A stretch of 54,740 nucleotides of DNA. Origin: Arthrobacter sp. ISL-48. GTDB lineage: Bacteria > Actinomycetota > Actinomycetes > Actinomycetales > Micrococcaceae. Shown piece after piece: positions 1-8,579 of this stretch. The stretch spans positions 1-54,740 of the forward strand of contig NZ_JAGGPL010000019.1 in assembly GCF_018613805.1 (NCBI RefSeq). Direction: 5' to 3'. The first letter of the stretch is position 1. The number at the start of each line of letters is the position of its first letter. The notes beneath the pieces were generated by a model. That model saw only the letters and a program-made list of their open reading frames with translations, ran no database searches and had not been told where the DNA came from. The position numbers and the translations under genes are program-made.

Positions 1-393
1 CAGAACCGGGGGCAGTCCCCTGATCCCGGTGGCCGGGTCGGTGAAGCGCAGCGGCGGGCAGAGGTAGCGGGTCAGGATGCGGTGGACCGTGGAGACATTC
101 AGGTGCAGGTGGTAAGCGATCCGGGCCGGGCCCCAGCGCCGGTTCACCCGCAGTCCCAGCACCCGCCGCTCCGTGCGTATCCGGGTCTGGTAAGGGCAGC
201 TCAGGGGCCGGCTCCGACGGTCCTCCAGCCCGGCTTCGCCCAGTTCCCGGTAGCGGCGTGACCAGCGCACCGCGGTCGGGACCGAGACATGAAATCTTTC
301 GGCGGCACGACGCAACGGCCACCCATCAACCACGATGCAGCGCGCCAGCTGCAAACGACCCGAATACGCCAAAAACGCGTTACGGTGGGACAC
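1..393 (-). CDS. IS481-family transposase, N-terminal part
   Basis: A GTG start at 391-393 follows an AGGAGG ribosome site by about five bases, and the frame stays open to the window edge (about 131 residues). It begins VSHRNAFLAYSGRLQLARC and continues with a helix-turn-helix (WPLRRAAERFHVSVPTAVRW) and a second helix-rich segment (NRRWGPARIAYHLHLNVSTV). This is the usual two-HTH N-terminus of IS481 transposases. The DDE catalytic domain lies outside the window, so intactness cannot be judged. The family call rests on the HTH sequence plus the terminal repeat. Confidence 0.8.
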   Translation of the reverse strand, partial: MSHRNAFLAYSGRLQLARCIVVDGWPLRRAAERFHVSVPTAVRWSRRYRELGEAGLEDRRSRPLSCPYQTRIRTERRVLGLRVNRRWGPARIAYHLHLNVSTVHRILTRYLCPPLRFTDPATGIRGLPPVL

Positions 394-501
394 GAGGACC
401 TCCTGGTTTGCGTTCGCTCTTGACAAGCACCACACAACACCCGGAGGTCCTCTTATTGCGTCAAATCAATCCCCGTGTCACCAACCTGCCGGGACAGTAC
501 A
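1..501 (-). mobile_element. IS481-family insertion sequence, right-end part
   Basis: The element reads leftward and is cut by the window edge. Its outer end at 501 reads inward as TGTACTGTCCCGGCAGGTTG, which resembles IS481-type terminal repeats (TGT start, GGCAGGTTGGTGACA core). The end lies one base from the stop codon of the hydrolase gene at 503, so the element abuts or created that gene's 3' flank. The other end and any target duplication cannot be seen. Confidence 0.75.
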
Positions 502-502
502 T

Positions 503-2248
503 CTAGGTGCCTGAAGCTCGCTCCTCTTCCTCCGGGACCACAGGCAGCTCGATATACGACGGACGGCTGGCGTCGTGGTAGAGCCGCTGATGCGCGGTGA
601 CGAACTCCGTCCCCCTTTGGTCACCCGTGTTCAGGTTCCGGTCCCACCGCGGGAAGCAACTGTTGGTGACTTGCACCCTGATCCTGTGTCCCGCCAGGAA
701 CACGTTGCTTGTTGACCAAAGATCGATCTCGATCTCCTGAGCCTCGTCTGCACCGCTGTCTATGCGGAGGATTCCATCGGTCAGGTTTAGAGACCGCCCG
801 TCAGGGTCCACATCGCACAGGCGGGCGACCCAGTCAGTCGAGGGTGCTGTGCTCTGCACGTGCAGGCGTACACGGATCCGTCCTGTTACTTCCAGGTTTT
901 CCTCAAGGACCGCGGAGGTGAAGGTGAGCACGTCAGGTCGTGACTCAACCAATGTTTGGTCAATTGGTCCCCGTCCGGGGCCGACGCCGAGGGTCCCGCC
1001 ATGCGTGGGGACCGGGTCGGCAGGGTCGTAGTCGATCTCACTGGGTTCCGCCCCGAGGGGCAGTTCCGCTGCGCCAAGGCCACCACCGGGGTGCAGGTTC
1101 CAGCGCACGTCGCGTGAGCGCTGGAGGGGCCAGGCGTCCTCGTCGCGCCATTGGTTGAGTCCCATGACGAATATACGCACCGGCGCTGAGGTAATTGCAG
1201 GTGCATCATCGGTGAGGTGGCGGCGGAGAAACGCCAGTACCTCATCGCTCCAGCTCCCATTCGGATGGGCCCCCGCGTTCCGGCTGGACATAATTCCGAA
1301 ATCTTGCGCGCCGATCCGGTTGCCGAAGTCTTCGTGGGTCCATGGGCCGATGATCAGCCGTGACTCCCGCCCGAGGTCGCGCATTGCTGTGAAGTTGTCG
1401 ATGGTTCCCTGCAGGCAGCTGTCGTACCAGCCTCCACTGTGCAGGCTCGGGACCTGGACACGCGGGTGGCTCCCGCGCACGCGCATGTGCTGCGTGGCAT
1501 CCACATCAGTGGCTGCGCCGGGCTCCACGAACACGGGCGTACCGTACCGTCGCAGCACGGGGAGGTCCGTGATTGGTAGTCCCCAGAAGCCGTCTGACTC
1601 GAGACCATCGAAGTCTTCAACCAAGGAGGCGACGCGGTCGGTCATCTCCTTGTCAGTCAGTCTCTGACGTGACAACCAGTCGAACCCGGCAGCCAGAGAC
1701 CACGACGTAATGACCGATATTTGGGTTGCACCACCCCGGGCGACCAGGGCTTCACTCGGATCCGTCCATGTCATCAGGGGAGTGATCGCCTTCAACGCGG
1801 GCGGCTGCTGGATCGCGGCCTGCCATTGTGTGTTCCCGCAGTAACTGCCACCGACCATGCCGACCCGGCCGTTGGAGCCGGCGAGCTGGGCGGCCCAGGC
1901 AATCGTGTCGAAGCCGTCAGGACCCTCGTGGCGCAACGGTTCCCAGACACCGTCCGACGCATAACGTCCACGGACATCCTGGATGACCATGATGAACCCG
2001 CTTCGGGCCACTTCGGTCGGAGAGAAACCATTCCAGACATTGTCAGCGGCGCCGCCCTTATTGTAAGGAGTGCGCACGACCAAGGTAGGCCAGGGCCCTA
2101 CCCCGGAAGGCCGGTAGACGTCAGCCCGCAGCACGACACCGTCCCGCATCCGCGCTGGGACATCAAAATCCACCTGCACAGACGCCGTGGCGTCCATCTC
2201 AGCGTTCATTACACTGCTCAATTCCTGTGCCTTGGTATCCACTGTCAT
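503..2248 (-). CDS. CocE/NonD family alpha/beta hydrolase
   Basis: This 581-residue protein has the architecture of the CocE/X-Pro dipeptidyl-peptidase S15 family. The N-terminal part carries DGVVLRADVYRP (about 36-47) and the DVRGRYASDG segment (91-100). The nucleophile motif GGSYCG is at about 133-138 with Ser135, and IIGPWTH precedes a C-terminal jelly-roll (PepX_C-like) domain from about residue 340. Members hydrolyse acyl esters or amides such as cocaine or glutaryl-7-ACA; no substrate is evident here. It has no signal peptide, so it is probably cytoplasmic. The ATG overlaps the upstream esterase stop by four bases (ATGA), so the two hydrolases are translationally coupled. Its 3' end abuts an IS481 element. 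Confidence 0.85.
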   Translation of the reverse strand: MTVDTKAQELSSVMNAEMDATASVQVDFDVPARMRDGVVLRADVYRPSGVGPWPTLVVRTPYNKGGAADNVWNGFSPTEVARSGFIMVIQDVRGRYASDGVWEPLRHEGPDGFDTIAWAAQLAGSNGRVGMVGGSYCGNTQWQAAIQQPPALKAITPLMTWTDPSEALVARGGATQISVITSWSLAAGFDWLSRQRLTDKEMTDRVASLVEDFDGLESDGFWGLPITDLPVLRRYGTPVFVEPGAATDVDATQHMRVRGSHPRVQVPSLHSGGWYDSCLQGTIDNFTAMRDLGRESRLIIGPWTHEDFGNRIGAQDFGIMSSRNAGAHPNGSWSDEVLAFLRRHLTDDAPAITSAPVRIFVMGLNQWRDEDAWPLQRSRDVRWNLHPGGGLGAAELPLGAEPSEIDYDPADPVPTHGGTLGVGPGRGPIDQTLVESRPDVLTFTSAVLEENLEVTGRIRVRLHVQSTAPSTDWVARLCDVDPDGRSLNLTDGILRIDSGADEAQEIEIDLWSTSNVFLAGHRIRVQVTNSCFPRWDRNLNTGDQRGTEFVTAHQRLYHDASRPSYIELPVVPEEEERASGT

Positions 2249-3195
2249 TTGTCTTCAATCTGGTCTCGGAAGATCCATCGGAGTGTCTCGGGGAACACCG
2301 CGCCGGCGTGCCCGAGGGTGTGTCCGGCGCTGCCGAATACGAACATGGAATCGTAGCGGCGGTACTTCAGGGCGGCGTCGAGGTCGTGGTTGGCGATGGG
2401 GATGTTGCCGTAGATGATGTCGACGTCGCGCGTGCCCGATTGGTGCCAGACGCGGATTGGCTTGCGTGGGGTGCGCCGGACCATGCTGGGCAGGTTGTGC
2501 GCACCGCGGATGTTGATGAAGCTGCCGCAGTGAGAGATCACGTTTCCGAACTCGTCCGGGCGGTGGAAGGCAGCGGTGAAGGCGCCGGCGCCGCCGGAGC
2601 TGAAGCCGCTGATGACGCGGCCCCTGGGGTCGTCCGTGAGCCTGACTTTGGTCCGGATGACAGGAAAAAGCTCCTCCACGAGGTAGCGGGCGAAGTCCTC
2701 GCTCACTGTGTCGTACTCGACAGCACGGTTGGTGCTCCCGCCATAGATTGGGTAGCCAGGTCCGGTCTCGCCCGGGTTGTGGAAGAGGCCAACGGTCATG
2801 GGGATTTCGCCTGTGTGCACGAGGTTGTCCAGCACCGTGGTGGCCCGGCACTTCTCTCCGGCGTACTCCAGGCCGTCCAGGCAGACCATCAGGTTGACCG
2901 ATTCAGCCTCTTCAGCGCCGTGGGGCAGGTACAGATAGACGCTGCTGGTGACGCCCGGATATACGGTGTGACTGGTCCACCTGAAGTGGTAGTACTTCCC
3001 GGCAGGAACGCCGTCCTGAGGAAGCGACTCGGACGTCAGGTGGTACTCGGATACCGTGTCGTTTTCTGATAACTCGTAAGTGGCAATGTCCCGGCTCGGC
3101 AACGTGTTCGCCAAGTCTTCGTCGCTGGTCATCATTCCCCAGTGGTCGAGATCCACCAGTTCGAGTTCGGTTGCAGCTACCTGTGGATGGGTCAT
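2245..3195 (-). CDS. Alpha/beta hydrolase-fold esterase, enterochelin esterase-like
   Basis: From the ATG at 3193-3195 (MTHPQVAATELELVDLD) the protein has 316 residues. An upstream in-frame start at 3330 would add 45 residues that look uncoded, and the chosen start has an AAAGGG site about ten bases upstream. It has an N-terminal beta-rich region with SSVYLYLP (about 84-91) and a catalytic domain with the nucleophile elbow GFSSGG (about 197-202). A late AGHTLGHAG segment probably supplies the histidine. This matches the Fes/EstA-like esterase D family, which cleaves esters of bulky or sugar-linked acids. It is coupled to the CocE-type hydrolase downstream; together they could release acyl groups from one substrate. 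No signal peptide is visible. Confidence 0.8.
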   Translation of the reverse strand: MTHPQVAATELELVDLDHWGMMTSDEDLANTLPSRDIATYELSENDTVSEYHLTSESLPQDGVPAGKYYHFRWTSHTVYPGVTSSVYLYLPHGAEEAESVNLMVCLDGLEYAGEKCRATTVLDNLVHTGEIPMTVGLFHNPGETGPGYPIYGGSTNRAVEYDTVSEDFARYLVEELFPVIRTKVRLTDDPRGRVISGFSSGGAGAFTAAFHRPDEFGNVISHCGSFINIRGAHNLPSMVRRTPRKPIRVWHQSGTRDVDIIYGNIPIANHDLDAALKYRRYDSMFVFGSAGHTLGHAGAVFPETLRWIFRDQIEDK

Positions 3196-3677
3196 GGTGA
3201 AACACCCTTTCTTCTTCTCAAGGTGGTCGAGATCTTCTCTCGAGGTCGTGAATACTTGGCCGCCTCGGTGGGCGCTGAGCTCGAAACGTGAAGTTTTGAC
3301 GCTCTGCTGGTACAAGCACCAAGAAACCAACTCCGTGCACTCTGACGACGGCGGCTGCGGGCCACCGTCAGAATCGGCTTACGCGCCCCGCTGGCTCCAT
3401 TTGTAGGTCAGGTGGTCTCCTTGGGTCGTAAGGTTTCGACGGCTGTGAACAAGTGGCCTCTAAGAGAGGTACTTGCGTGACTTTGGCGCTGCCGACTCCA
3501 TGACACCAAGCCCAAACCGTCAATTCAGCAGCGTGCATTGATGTTGCCTTAAGTGTGATGCTTCAGATAGTGGTGGTTTAACCAATCCCCGAGCAAGGAT
3601 TTGGTCTTGTTTCAATGTCCAAACCACTTTCAACGTAGCCTCCGTCACAAGCAGCAACTGTTTGCGCGGGTCAATAG
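3196..3677. other. Intergenic region upstream of the hydrolase pair
   Basis: No convincing gene is seen in these 480 bases. The stretch presumably holds the promoter of the leftward hydrolase operon. A short interrupted palindrome, GGTTTAACC, lies near 3575 and could be an operator, and a repeated TTTCAATGTCC-like sequence lies near 3610, but neither has a second copy to support it. The IS256 element is inserted at the right end of this stretch, so upstream promoter elements may have been separated from the operon. Confidence 0.4.
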
Positions 3678-3685
3678 TCGAGGAC
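3678..3685. repeat. Left 8-bp target duplication of the IS256 element
   Basis: TCGAGGAC directly precedes the left inverted repeat and is repeated exactly after the right inverted repeat at 5067-5074. Eight-base duplications are typical of IS256-family transposition. The perfect match indicates that insertion was simple and fairly recent. Confidence 0.9.
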
Positions 3686-5066
3686 GGGACTGTCTGAATA
3701 ACGGTGTGTGGGGTCCGGCCTGATCCGAAAGGAGATGGCCGTGTCAGAGTCCACGACCGCAATAGCAGGTGTGATGATCGATCCTGTGACGGGAGAGACC
3801 ATCGATCAGAAGGAGCTTGCGGAGCAGTTGCTCGCGCAGGCCAAGGAACAGGGCGTGAGTCTGGTGGGCCCCGGTGGGCTATTGAACCAGCTCACGAGGA
3901 ATGTGCTGGAGACCGCGCTGGAAGCCGAGCTGACCGAGCACCTCGGGCACGAGCATGGCCAGAGACCGCTCGCAGCCAACATGCGCAACGGCACCAGATC
4001 AAAGACCGTGCTAACCGAGATCGGGCCGGTCGAGATCGAGGTGCCGCGGGATCGGGACGGCTCGTTCGAGCCGGTGATCGTGCCTAAGCGGAAACGGCGT
4101 CTGGACGGGATCGACCAGATCGTGCTCTCGCTCTCTGCCCGGGGGCTCACCACGGGGGAAATCGCCGCGCACTTCGAGGAGGTCTATACGGCCAGGGTCT
4201 CTAAAGACACCATCAGCCGCATCACGGAGAAGGTCACTGGGGAACTGGCCGAATGGTCGGCCCGGCCTTTGGATCCGATCTATCCGGTGCTGTTCGTTGA
4301 TGCGGTCGTGGTCAAGGTTCGTGACGGGCAGGTGCGTAACACCGCGTTCTATGTCGTCATGGGGGTCACCACAAACGGGGAGCGGGAGATTCTGGGCATC
4401 TGGGCCGGCGACGGTGGCGAGGGTGCACGGTTCTGGCTGCAGGTATTCTCCGAGCTGAAGAACCGGGGTGTGGAGGATGTCTTGATCGCCGTCTGCGATG
4501 GGCTCAAGGGCCTGCCGGAAGCGATCACGACCACGTGGGAGCGAACGGTGGTGCAGCAGTGCATCGTGTACTTGATCCGCAACAGCTTCCGATACGCCGG
4601 GCGCCAGCACCGCGACGGCATCGTCAAGGCACTCAAGCCCGTCTACACGGCCCCGTCCGAGAAAGCGGCAAAGGACCGGTTCGCCGAGTTCACTGCCGAA
4701 TGGGGCCAGCGATATCCGGCAATCGTGCGGCTTTGGGAGTCCTCCTGGGCTGAGTTTGTGCCATTCCTGGAGTACGACGTGGAGATCCGCCGGGTGATCT
4801 GCACGACGAACGCGATTGAATCGATCAACGCCCGCTACCGAAGGGCAGTAAGGGCCCGCTGGCACTTCCCGAACGAAACCGCCGCCCTGAAATGCCTGTA
4901 CCTCGTCACCAGGTCCCTTGATCCAACCGGTGGCAGTCGGGCACGCTGGGTGATGAGGTGGAAGCCAGCACTAAACGCGTTCGCTATTACCTTCGCCGGC
5001 CGGTTCGAAAGAACTATCCACTAATGAAAACCGCCGGAGCCTACACACCGTTTATCGGACAGTCCC
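3686..5066 (+). mobile_element. Intact IS256-family insertion sequence (1381 bp)
   Basis: The ends are imperfect inverted repeats. The left end reads GGGACTGTCTGAATAACGGT and the right end, read inward, GGGACTGTCCGATAAACGGT; both continue with GTGTG and a C-rich stretch. Perfect TCGAGGAC duplications flank the element at 3678-3685 and 5067-5074. It contains one full transposase gene. A decayed fragment of a close relative lies at 30406-30600. The element sits upstream of the leftward hydrolase pair. Confidence 0.93.
3735..5024 (+). CDS. IS256-family transposase
   Basis: Starting at the ATG at 3735 (MAVSESTTAIAGVMIDPVTG) the protein has 429 residues, the family's usual length. An upstream start at 3708 would lie in the terminal repeat region, and AAAGGAG sits just before 3735. 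Visible family features are the N-terminal LEAELTEHLGHE segment, the DDE residues in FVDAVVVKVRDG, AVCDGLKGLPEAI and TTNAIESIN, and the C-terminal ARWVMRWKPALNAF region. The frame is uninterrupted and the ends are intact, so the enzyme is probably active in cut-and-paste or copy-out transposition. Confidence 0.93.
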   Translation: MAVSESTTAIAGVMIDPVTGETIDQKELAEQLLAQAKEQGVSLVGPGGLLNQLTRNVLETALEAELTEHLGHEHGQRPLAANMRNGTRSKTVLTEIGPVEIEVPRDRDGSFEPVIVPKRKRRLDGIDQIVLSLSARGLTTGEIAAHFEEVYTARVSKDTISRITEKVTGELAEWSARPLDPIYPVLFVDAVVVKVRDGQVRNTAFYVVMGVTTNGEREILGIWAGDGGEGARFWLQVFSELKNRGVEDVLIAVCDGLKGLPEAITTTWERTVVQQCIVYLIRNSFRYAGRQHRDGIVKALKPVYTAPSEKAAKDRFAEFTAEWGQRYPAIVRLWESSWAEFVPFLEYDVEIRRVICTTNAIESINARYRRAVRARWHFPNETAALKCLYLVTRSLDPTGGSRARWVMRWKPALNAFAITFAGRFERTIH

Positions 5067-5074
5067 TCGAGGAC
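5067..5074. repeat. Right 8-bp target duplication of the IS256 element
   Basis: TCGAGGAC immediately follows the right inverted repeat and is identical to the sequence at 3678-3685. Confidence 0.9.
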
Positions 5075-5135
5075 AGGAGTGTCTTACTCGTTAAGGGGCT
5101 ACTAAGAAGTAGGTAACGTGCCTCTATGGTTTTCG

Positions 5136-6353
5136 TCAAGCGGCTGAGGGCAGCGTTCTCGGTTCGGGGTCTTGGTAGAGCGTTCCGTCGCGGAGCATGG
5201 CGAAGAGGACGTCTGAGCGTCGGCGTGCGAGGGCTATGAGTGCCTGGTTGTGGCGTTTCCCTTCGGCTCGTTTGCGGTCGTAGTAGGCCCGCGACGGCGG
5301 GTGGTGAAGGGCCGCGAAGGCGGAGAGAAACAGGGCGCGTTTGAGTTTCTTGTTTCCTCTCCGGCTGGTGTGTTCGCCGCGGATGGAGGTTCCCGAACGT
5401 CTTGTGACGGGGGCGATCCCGGCGTAGGAGGCCAGGTGGGCGGCGCTGGCGAAGTGTTTGCCGGTGACTTCTGTGAGGATTCGTGCGCAGGTCCTGACCC
5501 CGACGCCGGGCATCGAGGTCAGGACCTTGTGAAGAGGGTGGGCCTCCACGAGGGCCTCGACCCGGGCGGCGATGTCGTCCCGCTGGTGGCGCAGGGCCAG
5601 AAGCTGCTCGGCCAGTCTCGGCAGGACGATCCCGGCCGCGCTGGTGCCCACGACCACCACGGACTGCTGGCTAAGAGCAGCGAAGACTGCTTCGGTGAGG
5701 CGTTCGGCGGCGCGTGGGGCGTGTTTCCTCAGCCGGGCCCGGAAGTGTCCGCGGCCGGCCGTCTTCAGTGTTGCCGGGGTCGGATAGCGGGTGAGTAGAT
5801 CGGCCACCGCTGGGTGGTCCAGGTGCGGGCCAAGCGCCCGCTCCAAGGCTGGGTGGATCTGGGTCAGCAGGCCGCGGATGCGGTTGGACGTTGCCGTGAT
5901 CTGGGCGGCGAGGTCGTCATCGAAACCACAGAGGACACCGGGTTCGGCCAGAGTCTCGTCATCCACGGCGATGCTCCGTAGCGTGTGCGGCATGGTCCGG
6001 GCGGCTTCTGCAATGATCGCCGCGTCCCGGGCATCGGTCTTGGCCTGACCAGGATGGAGATCAGCGATCCGGCGCATGGCCAGGCCCGGCAGGTAACCCA
6101 CCGCTGCGCCGGAGGCCTGGGCGACCGCGACCGGGAGTGCCCCGATGGTGGCCGGCTGGTCCACGACGAGCAGGACTTTCCCATGCCCGGACAGGGAACT
6201 GAGGATCTCCCGCAGTCGGGCTTCGTCGTTGGGCAGGGCCTTGTCGAACAGCTTCTTGCCCGCCCGGTCCAGTGCCACGGCGTGGTGGCCAGATTTGCCG
6301 ACGTCCAGGCCGATGAAAACTTCAATGTCCTGCTGATCCAGAATCACCGCCAT
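5136..6353 (-). CDS. IS110-family transposase (DEDD type)
   Basis: From the ATG at 6351-6353 (MAVILDQQDIEVFIGLDVGK) the protein has 405 residues; GAGGGAGCGGGT precedes it as the ribosome site. An in-frame extension to 6419 has no such site. The N-terminal DEDD_Tnp_IS110 domain shows GLDVGKSGHHAVALD, VVDQPATIG and TDARDAAIIA. The C-terminal Tnp_20 domain shows SMPGVGVRTCARILTEVTG and ASYAGIAPVTRRSG with its conserved serine. IS110 enzymes recombine DNA without terminal inverted repeats, guided by an element-encoded bridge RNA. The frame is intact. The element's exact ends cannot be set by eye. Confidence 0.92.
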   Translation of the reverse strand: MAVILDQQDIEVFIGLDVGKSGHHAVALDRAGKKLFDKALPNDEARLREILSSLSGHGKVLLVVDQPATIGALPVAVAQASGAAVGYLPGLAMRRIADLHPGQAKTDARDAAIIAEAARTMPHTLRSIAVDDETLAEPGVLCGFDDDLAAQITATSNRIRGLLTQIHPALERALGPHLDHPAVADLLTRYPTPATLKTAGRGHFRARLRKHAPRAAERLTEAVFAALSQQSVVVVGTSAAGIVLPRLAEQLLALRHQRDDIAARVEALVEAHPLHKVLTSMPGVGVRTCARILTEVTGKHFASAAHLASYAGIAPVTRRSGTSIRGEHTSRRGNKKLKRALFLSAFAALHHPPSRAYYDRKRAEGKRHNQALIALARRRSDVLFAMLRDGTLYQDPEPRTLPSAA

Positions 6354-6614
6354 ACCCGCTCCCTCGTTCGTGCGTCCCCTGTCGTGTGCTGGCTGGTCAA
6401 CGGCGGCAGGAGTCGGCATCCACGTTACGAAGGACCCGTCGTCGTGCCTCTATCAGCGATCAGCTGCCGCCAAGCCGGTCCCGGTGACAACACCCCCCGG
6501 CTCATTGATGACTGGGGGCAGAAACCATGCCGGGACCGACCGGCCAACACACCCTTCATCCTGCAACAGGACCAGGGCTACGAAAAAGGTAACGGGGCCG
6601 GTACAGGTCTGGCC
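6354..6614 (-). ncRNA. Possible IS110 bridge-RNA region (non-coding end)
   Basis: About 260 bases without a convincing gene lie directly upstream of the IS110 transposase and before the SDR gene. In IS110-group elements the non-coding end on the 5' side of the transposase encodes the bridge RNA that specifies target and donor. The call rests only on this position; no fold or loop was computed. The element's left boundary is not resolved and may fall inside this stretch. Confidence 0.3.
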
Positions 6615-7406
6615 TCAGGATTTAGAGCTGGGTCGACCAGGAATATGGCTAAGAATGGACTTAGAGAAGCCACCATCGACACAGATGTCTTGCCCGGTGA
6701 CATAACCCGATAGCGGGCTTACAAGAAATTCGATCACGTTCGCAATGTCCATGGGATCTCCAATTCTTGACAACGGGATAATGTCTTCTCTTGCCTTTTT
6801 GATCTGGGGATCTTCATACATTTTTTCAGTCATCCGCGTATGCGTCATACCCGGGGATACCACATTTACACGAATTCCTTCAGGTGCCCATTCCAGCGCA
6901 AGTGTTTGGGCCAGCATCGTCAAGGCGGCCTTGCTGGGGCTGTAAGCACCTGATCCGGCATGTGGTAGCTGGCCAGACATTGAAGAGGTAAAACAGGCGG
7001 AACCGCGGCTCTGCCTCAAATGCGGGTAGCTTGCTTTGGCAAGAAGCCACGGGCCGCGGAGGTTAACGGAGAACATGCCGTCCCAGTCCTCAATGGATAG
7101 GTCACAGATTGCGCCCGGGTTGGCGATTCCAGCGTTCGCTACCAACGCGTCCAGGCCACCGAATTCGGCTACCGCAGCTTCTACTAGTTGACTTGGCACC
7201 TCGGGATTACCGAGGTCGCCCGTCAATGCTATGGCGGTACCTCCCATTGACTGGATTGAACGAACAACTTGCTCTTGGCTGCTGTTCGATTCGTGTCCAC
7301 ACACGGCAATCATCGGGTGCACGCCACGTGCAAGAGCCGCCTCTGCGAGTCTCAGGCATGTAGACGCGCCTATGCCGCTACTTCCGCCACTGACCAAAGC
7401 TCTCAT
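6615..7406 (-). CDS. Short-chain dehydrogenase/reductase (SDR), system I
   Basis: The start MRALVSGGSSGIG at 7404-7406 is preferred because GGAG lies eight bases upstream; a start three codons earlier would be only three bases from it. The 263-residue protein has the glycine-rich cofactor motif SGGSSGIG (6-13), NAG (91-93), the catalytic serine near 142 and YSPSK (Tyr155, Lys159). It ends with GYVTGQDICVDGGFS, the usual classical SDR C-terminus. It is the last gene of the leftward MFS-isomerase-SDR unit controlled from about 10.2 kb. It probably oxidises or reduces a hydroxyl or keto group of a sugar-derived intermediate. An IS110 element lies just beyond its stop. Confidence 0.85.
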   Translation of the reverse strand: MRALVSGGSSGIGASTCLRLAEAALARGVHPMIAVCGHESNSSQEQVVRSIQSMGGTAIALTGDLGNPEVPSQLVEAAVAEFGGLDALVANAGIANPGAICDLSIEDWDGMFSVNLRGPWLLAKASYPHLRQSRGSACFTSSMSGQLPHAGSGAYSPSKAALTMLAQTLALEWAPEGIRVNVVSPGMTHTRMTEKMYEDPQIKKAREDIIPLSRIGDPMDIANVIEFLVSPLSGYVTGQDICVDGGFSKSILSHIPGRPSSKS

Positions 7407-7581
7407 TGCATACACTCCTTTTACAGGGATTCACGTGGGAATCATTTTTGACTACCAAAATGAGGTAGTAAATCATGGGCTGCGAAACACGGATCGATTT
7501 GCAGTTCAATTCGCAAAGGAAGCCGATTTCATTGTTTTCTAACAACCATCGGTTGATGGGGCGCGGCGTTCAACCCGGGAG
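7407..7581 (-). other. Intergenic spacer between isomerase and SDR genes
   Basis: These 175 bases are noticeably AT-richer than their neighbours and hold the SDR ribosome site (AAAGGAG). No gene or clear terminator is seen. The spacer is long for one operon, so a weak internal promoter for the SDR is possible. Confidence 0.3.
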
Positions 7582-8403
7582 TTAATTGCCTAGTTCCCAG
7601 CCGCGATTTTTGAGATCATGCATCGCCTTCTCGAATTCTTGCACGGGGTTCTCCTCGCGAATGATCTCAAGGACGACGTTGTTGACACCGCACGTTTCCC
7701 TGACAGCTTTGCCCAGTCCGTTCCAGTCGATCACTCCGGTGCCGATCGGATCGTGGCCCCAAGTGTCAGTGCCTGTATCAGAAATGTGTACCAATCCAAT
7801 GGATTCGTGATGGGAGAGCAGGCTTTCTACGGGATCCTCGCCTATGTAGGCAGCGTTGGCGACGTCGTACACGATCTTGACTGAGTCGTCGTTGATCGTG
7901 CTTACGACTCCTGCCAAGTCCTGGATGGTGGGCGTGAAGCAATAGGGGGTGTTTTCGAAGAGCAGTCGCGTACCGGCCTGTTTGGCCAGCGGGATGAGAT
8001 TCTCTAGGCTCTCGTACATCCACCCGTAGGTCTTTTCAAGTGAAGGTGAGATCATCGGGCGTCTTGTACCGGGGGATATCACGACTTCGGGGACCTCCCA
8101 GGCTGCGGCCAAGTCAATCACCGATTTGATGTGCTCGATGCTTTTGCGACGCATGTTAGCACCAGGGCTGGCCAGGTTGATGTCATATCCGCCGGCGTTC
8201 AGTGACCTGATTTTTGCGCCGTATTCATTGAGTCTTGCATGAGTTGCCGAACGCTCCGGGCCGGATAGTTCGTCCGGCCAGCAATGTGGCGAGCTGATCG
8301 GAACTTCAAAAGTGTTATACCCGCTGTCGACCAATTCAGCTATTGCATCAATGGCCGTAGATGACCATAAATAGGAAAATGTATTAATAATCATTTGGTT
8401 CAT
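7582..8403 (-). CDS. Sugar phosphate isomerase/epimerase-like TIM-barrel protein, system I
   Basis: This 273-residue protein has the AP-endonuclease-2/xylose-isomerase-like TIM barrel. It begins MNQMIINTFSYLW and contains GYNTFEVPIS (about 28-37), VVISPGTRR, LLFENTPY, VYDVANA and LVHISDTG. These place Glu, Asp, His and Glu at the metal-binding positions usual for the family. Relatives act as isomerases, epimerases, or lyases and hydratases on 3-keto sugars. It follows the MFS transporter gene in a leftward unit with a gap of about 175 bases and precedes an SDR. Codon use is slightly AT-richer than its neighbours. The reaction cannot be assigned. Confidence 0.8.
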   Translation of the reverse strand: MNQMIINTFSYLWSSTAIDAIAELVDSGYNTFEVPISSPHCWPDELSGPERSATHARLNEYGAKIRSLNAGGYDINLASPGANMRRKSIEHIKSVIDLAAAWEVPEVVISPGTRRPMISPSLEKTYGWMYESLENLIPLAKQAGTRLLFENTPYCFTPTIQDLAGVVSTINDDSVKIVYDVANAAYIGEDPVESLLSHHESIGLVHISDTGTDTWGHDPIGTGVIDWNGLGKAVRETCGVNNVVLEIIREENPVQEFEKAMHDLKNRGWELGN

Positions 8404-8579
8404 TTGAAGGCATCCTCTCTATTCTTCGCTTATGGAAAAAGACTATTCACTTACGCAATCTGAATTATGATCCTGCGTACGGGATCGCAGGCGCGCGCCG
8501 GGCGGCTCGACGAGACCTCGGCGGACACCACCTCTTCTTGCCTGGTCGAGCCAGCACGGCTTACTTGGTACCAGCGTGC
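8404..8579 (-). other. Spacer between MFS and isomerase genes
   Basis: About 175 bases carry the isomerase ribosome site (AGAGGA) and a modest hairpin near 8470-8489 (CCTGCG, eight-base loop, CGCAGG) without a strong T-tract. It could attenuate transcription between the transporter and the enzymes. No gene is seen. Confidence 0.3.
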
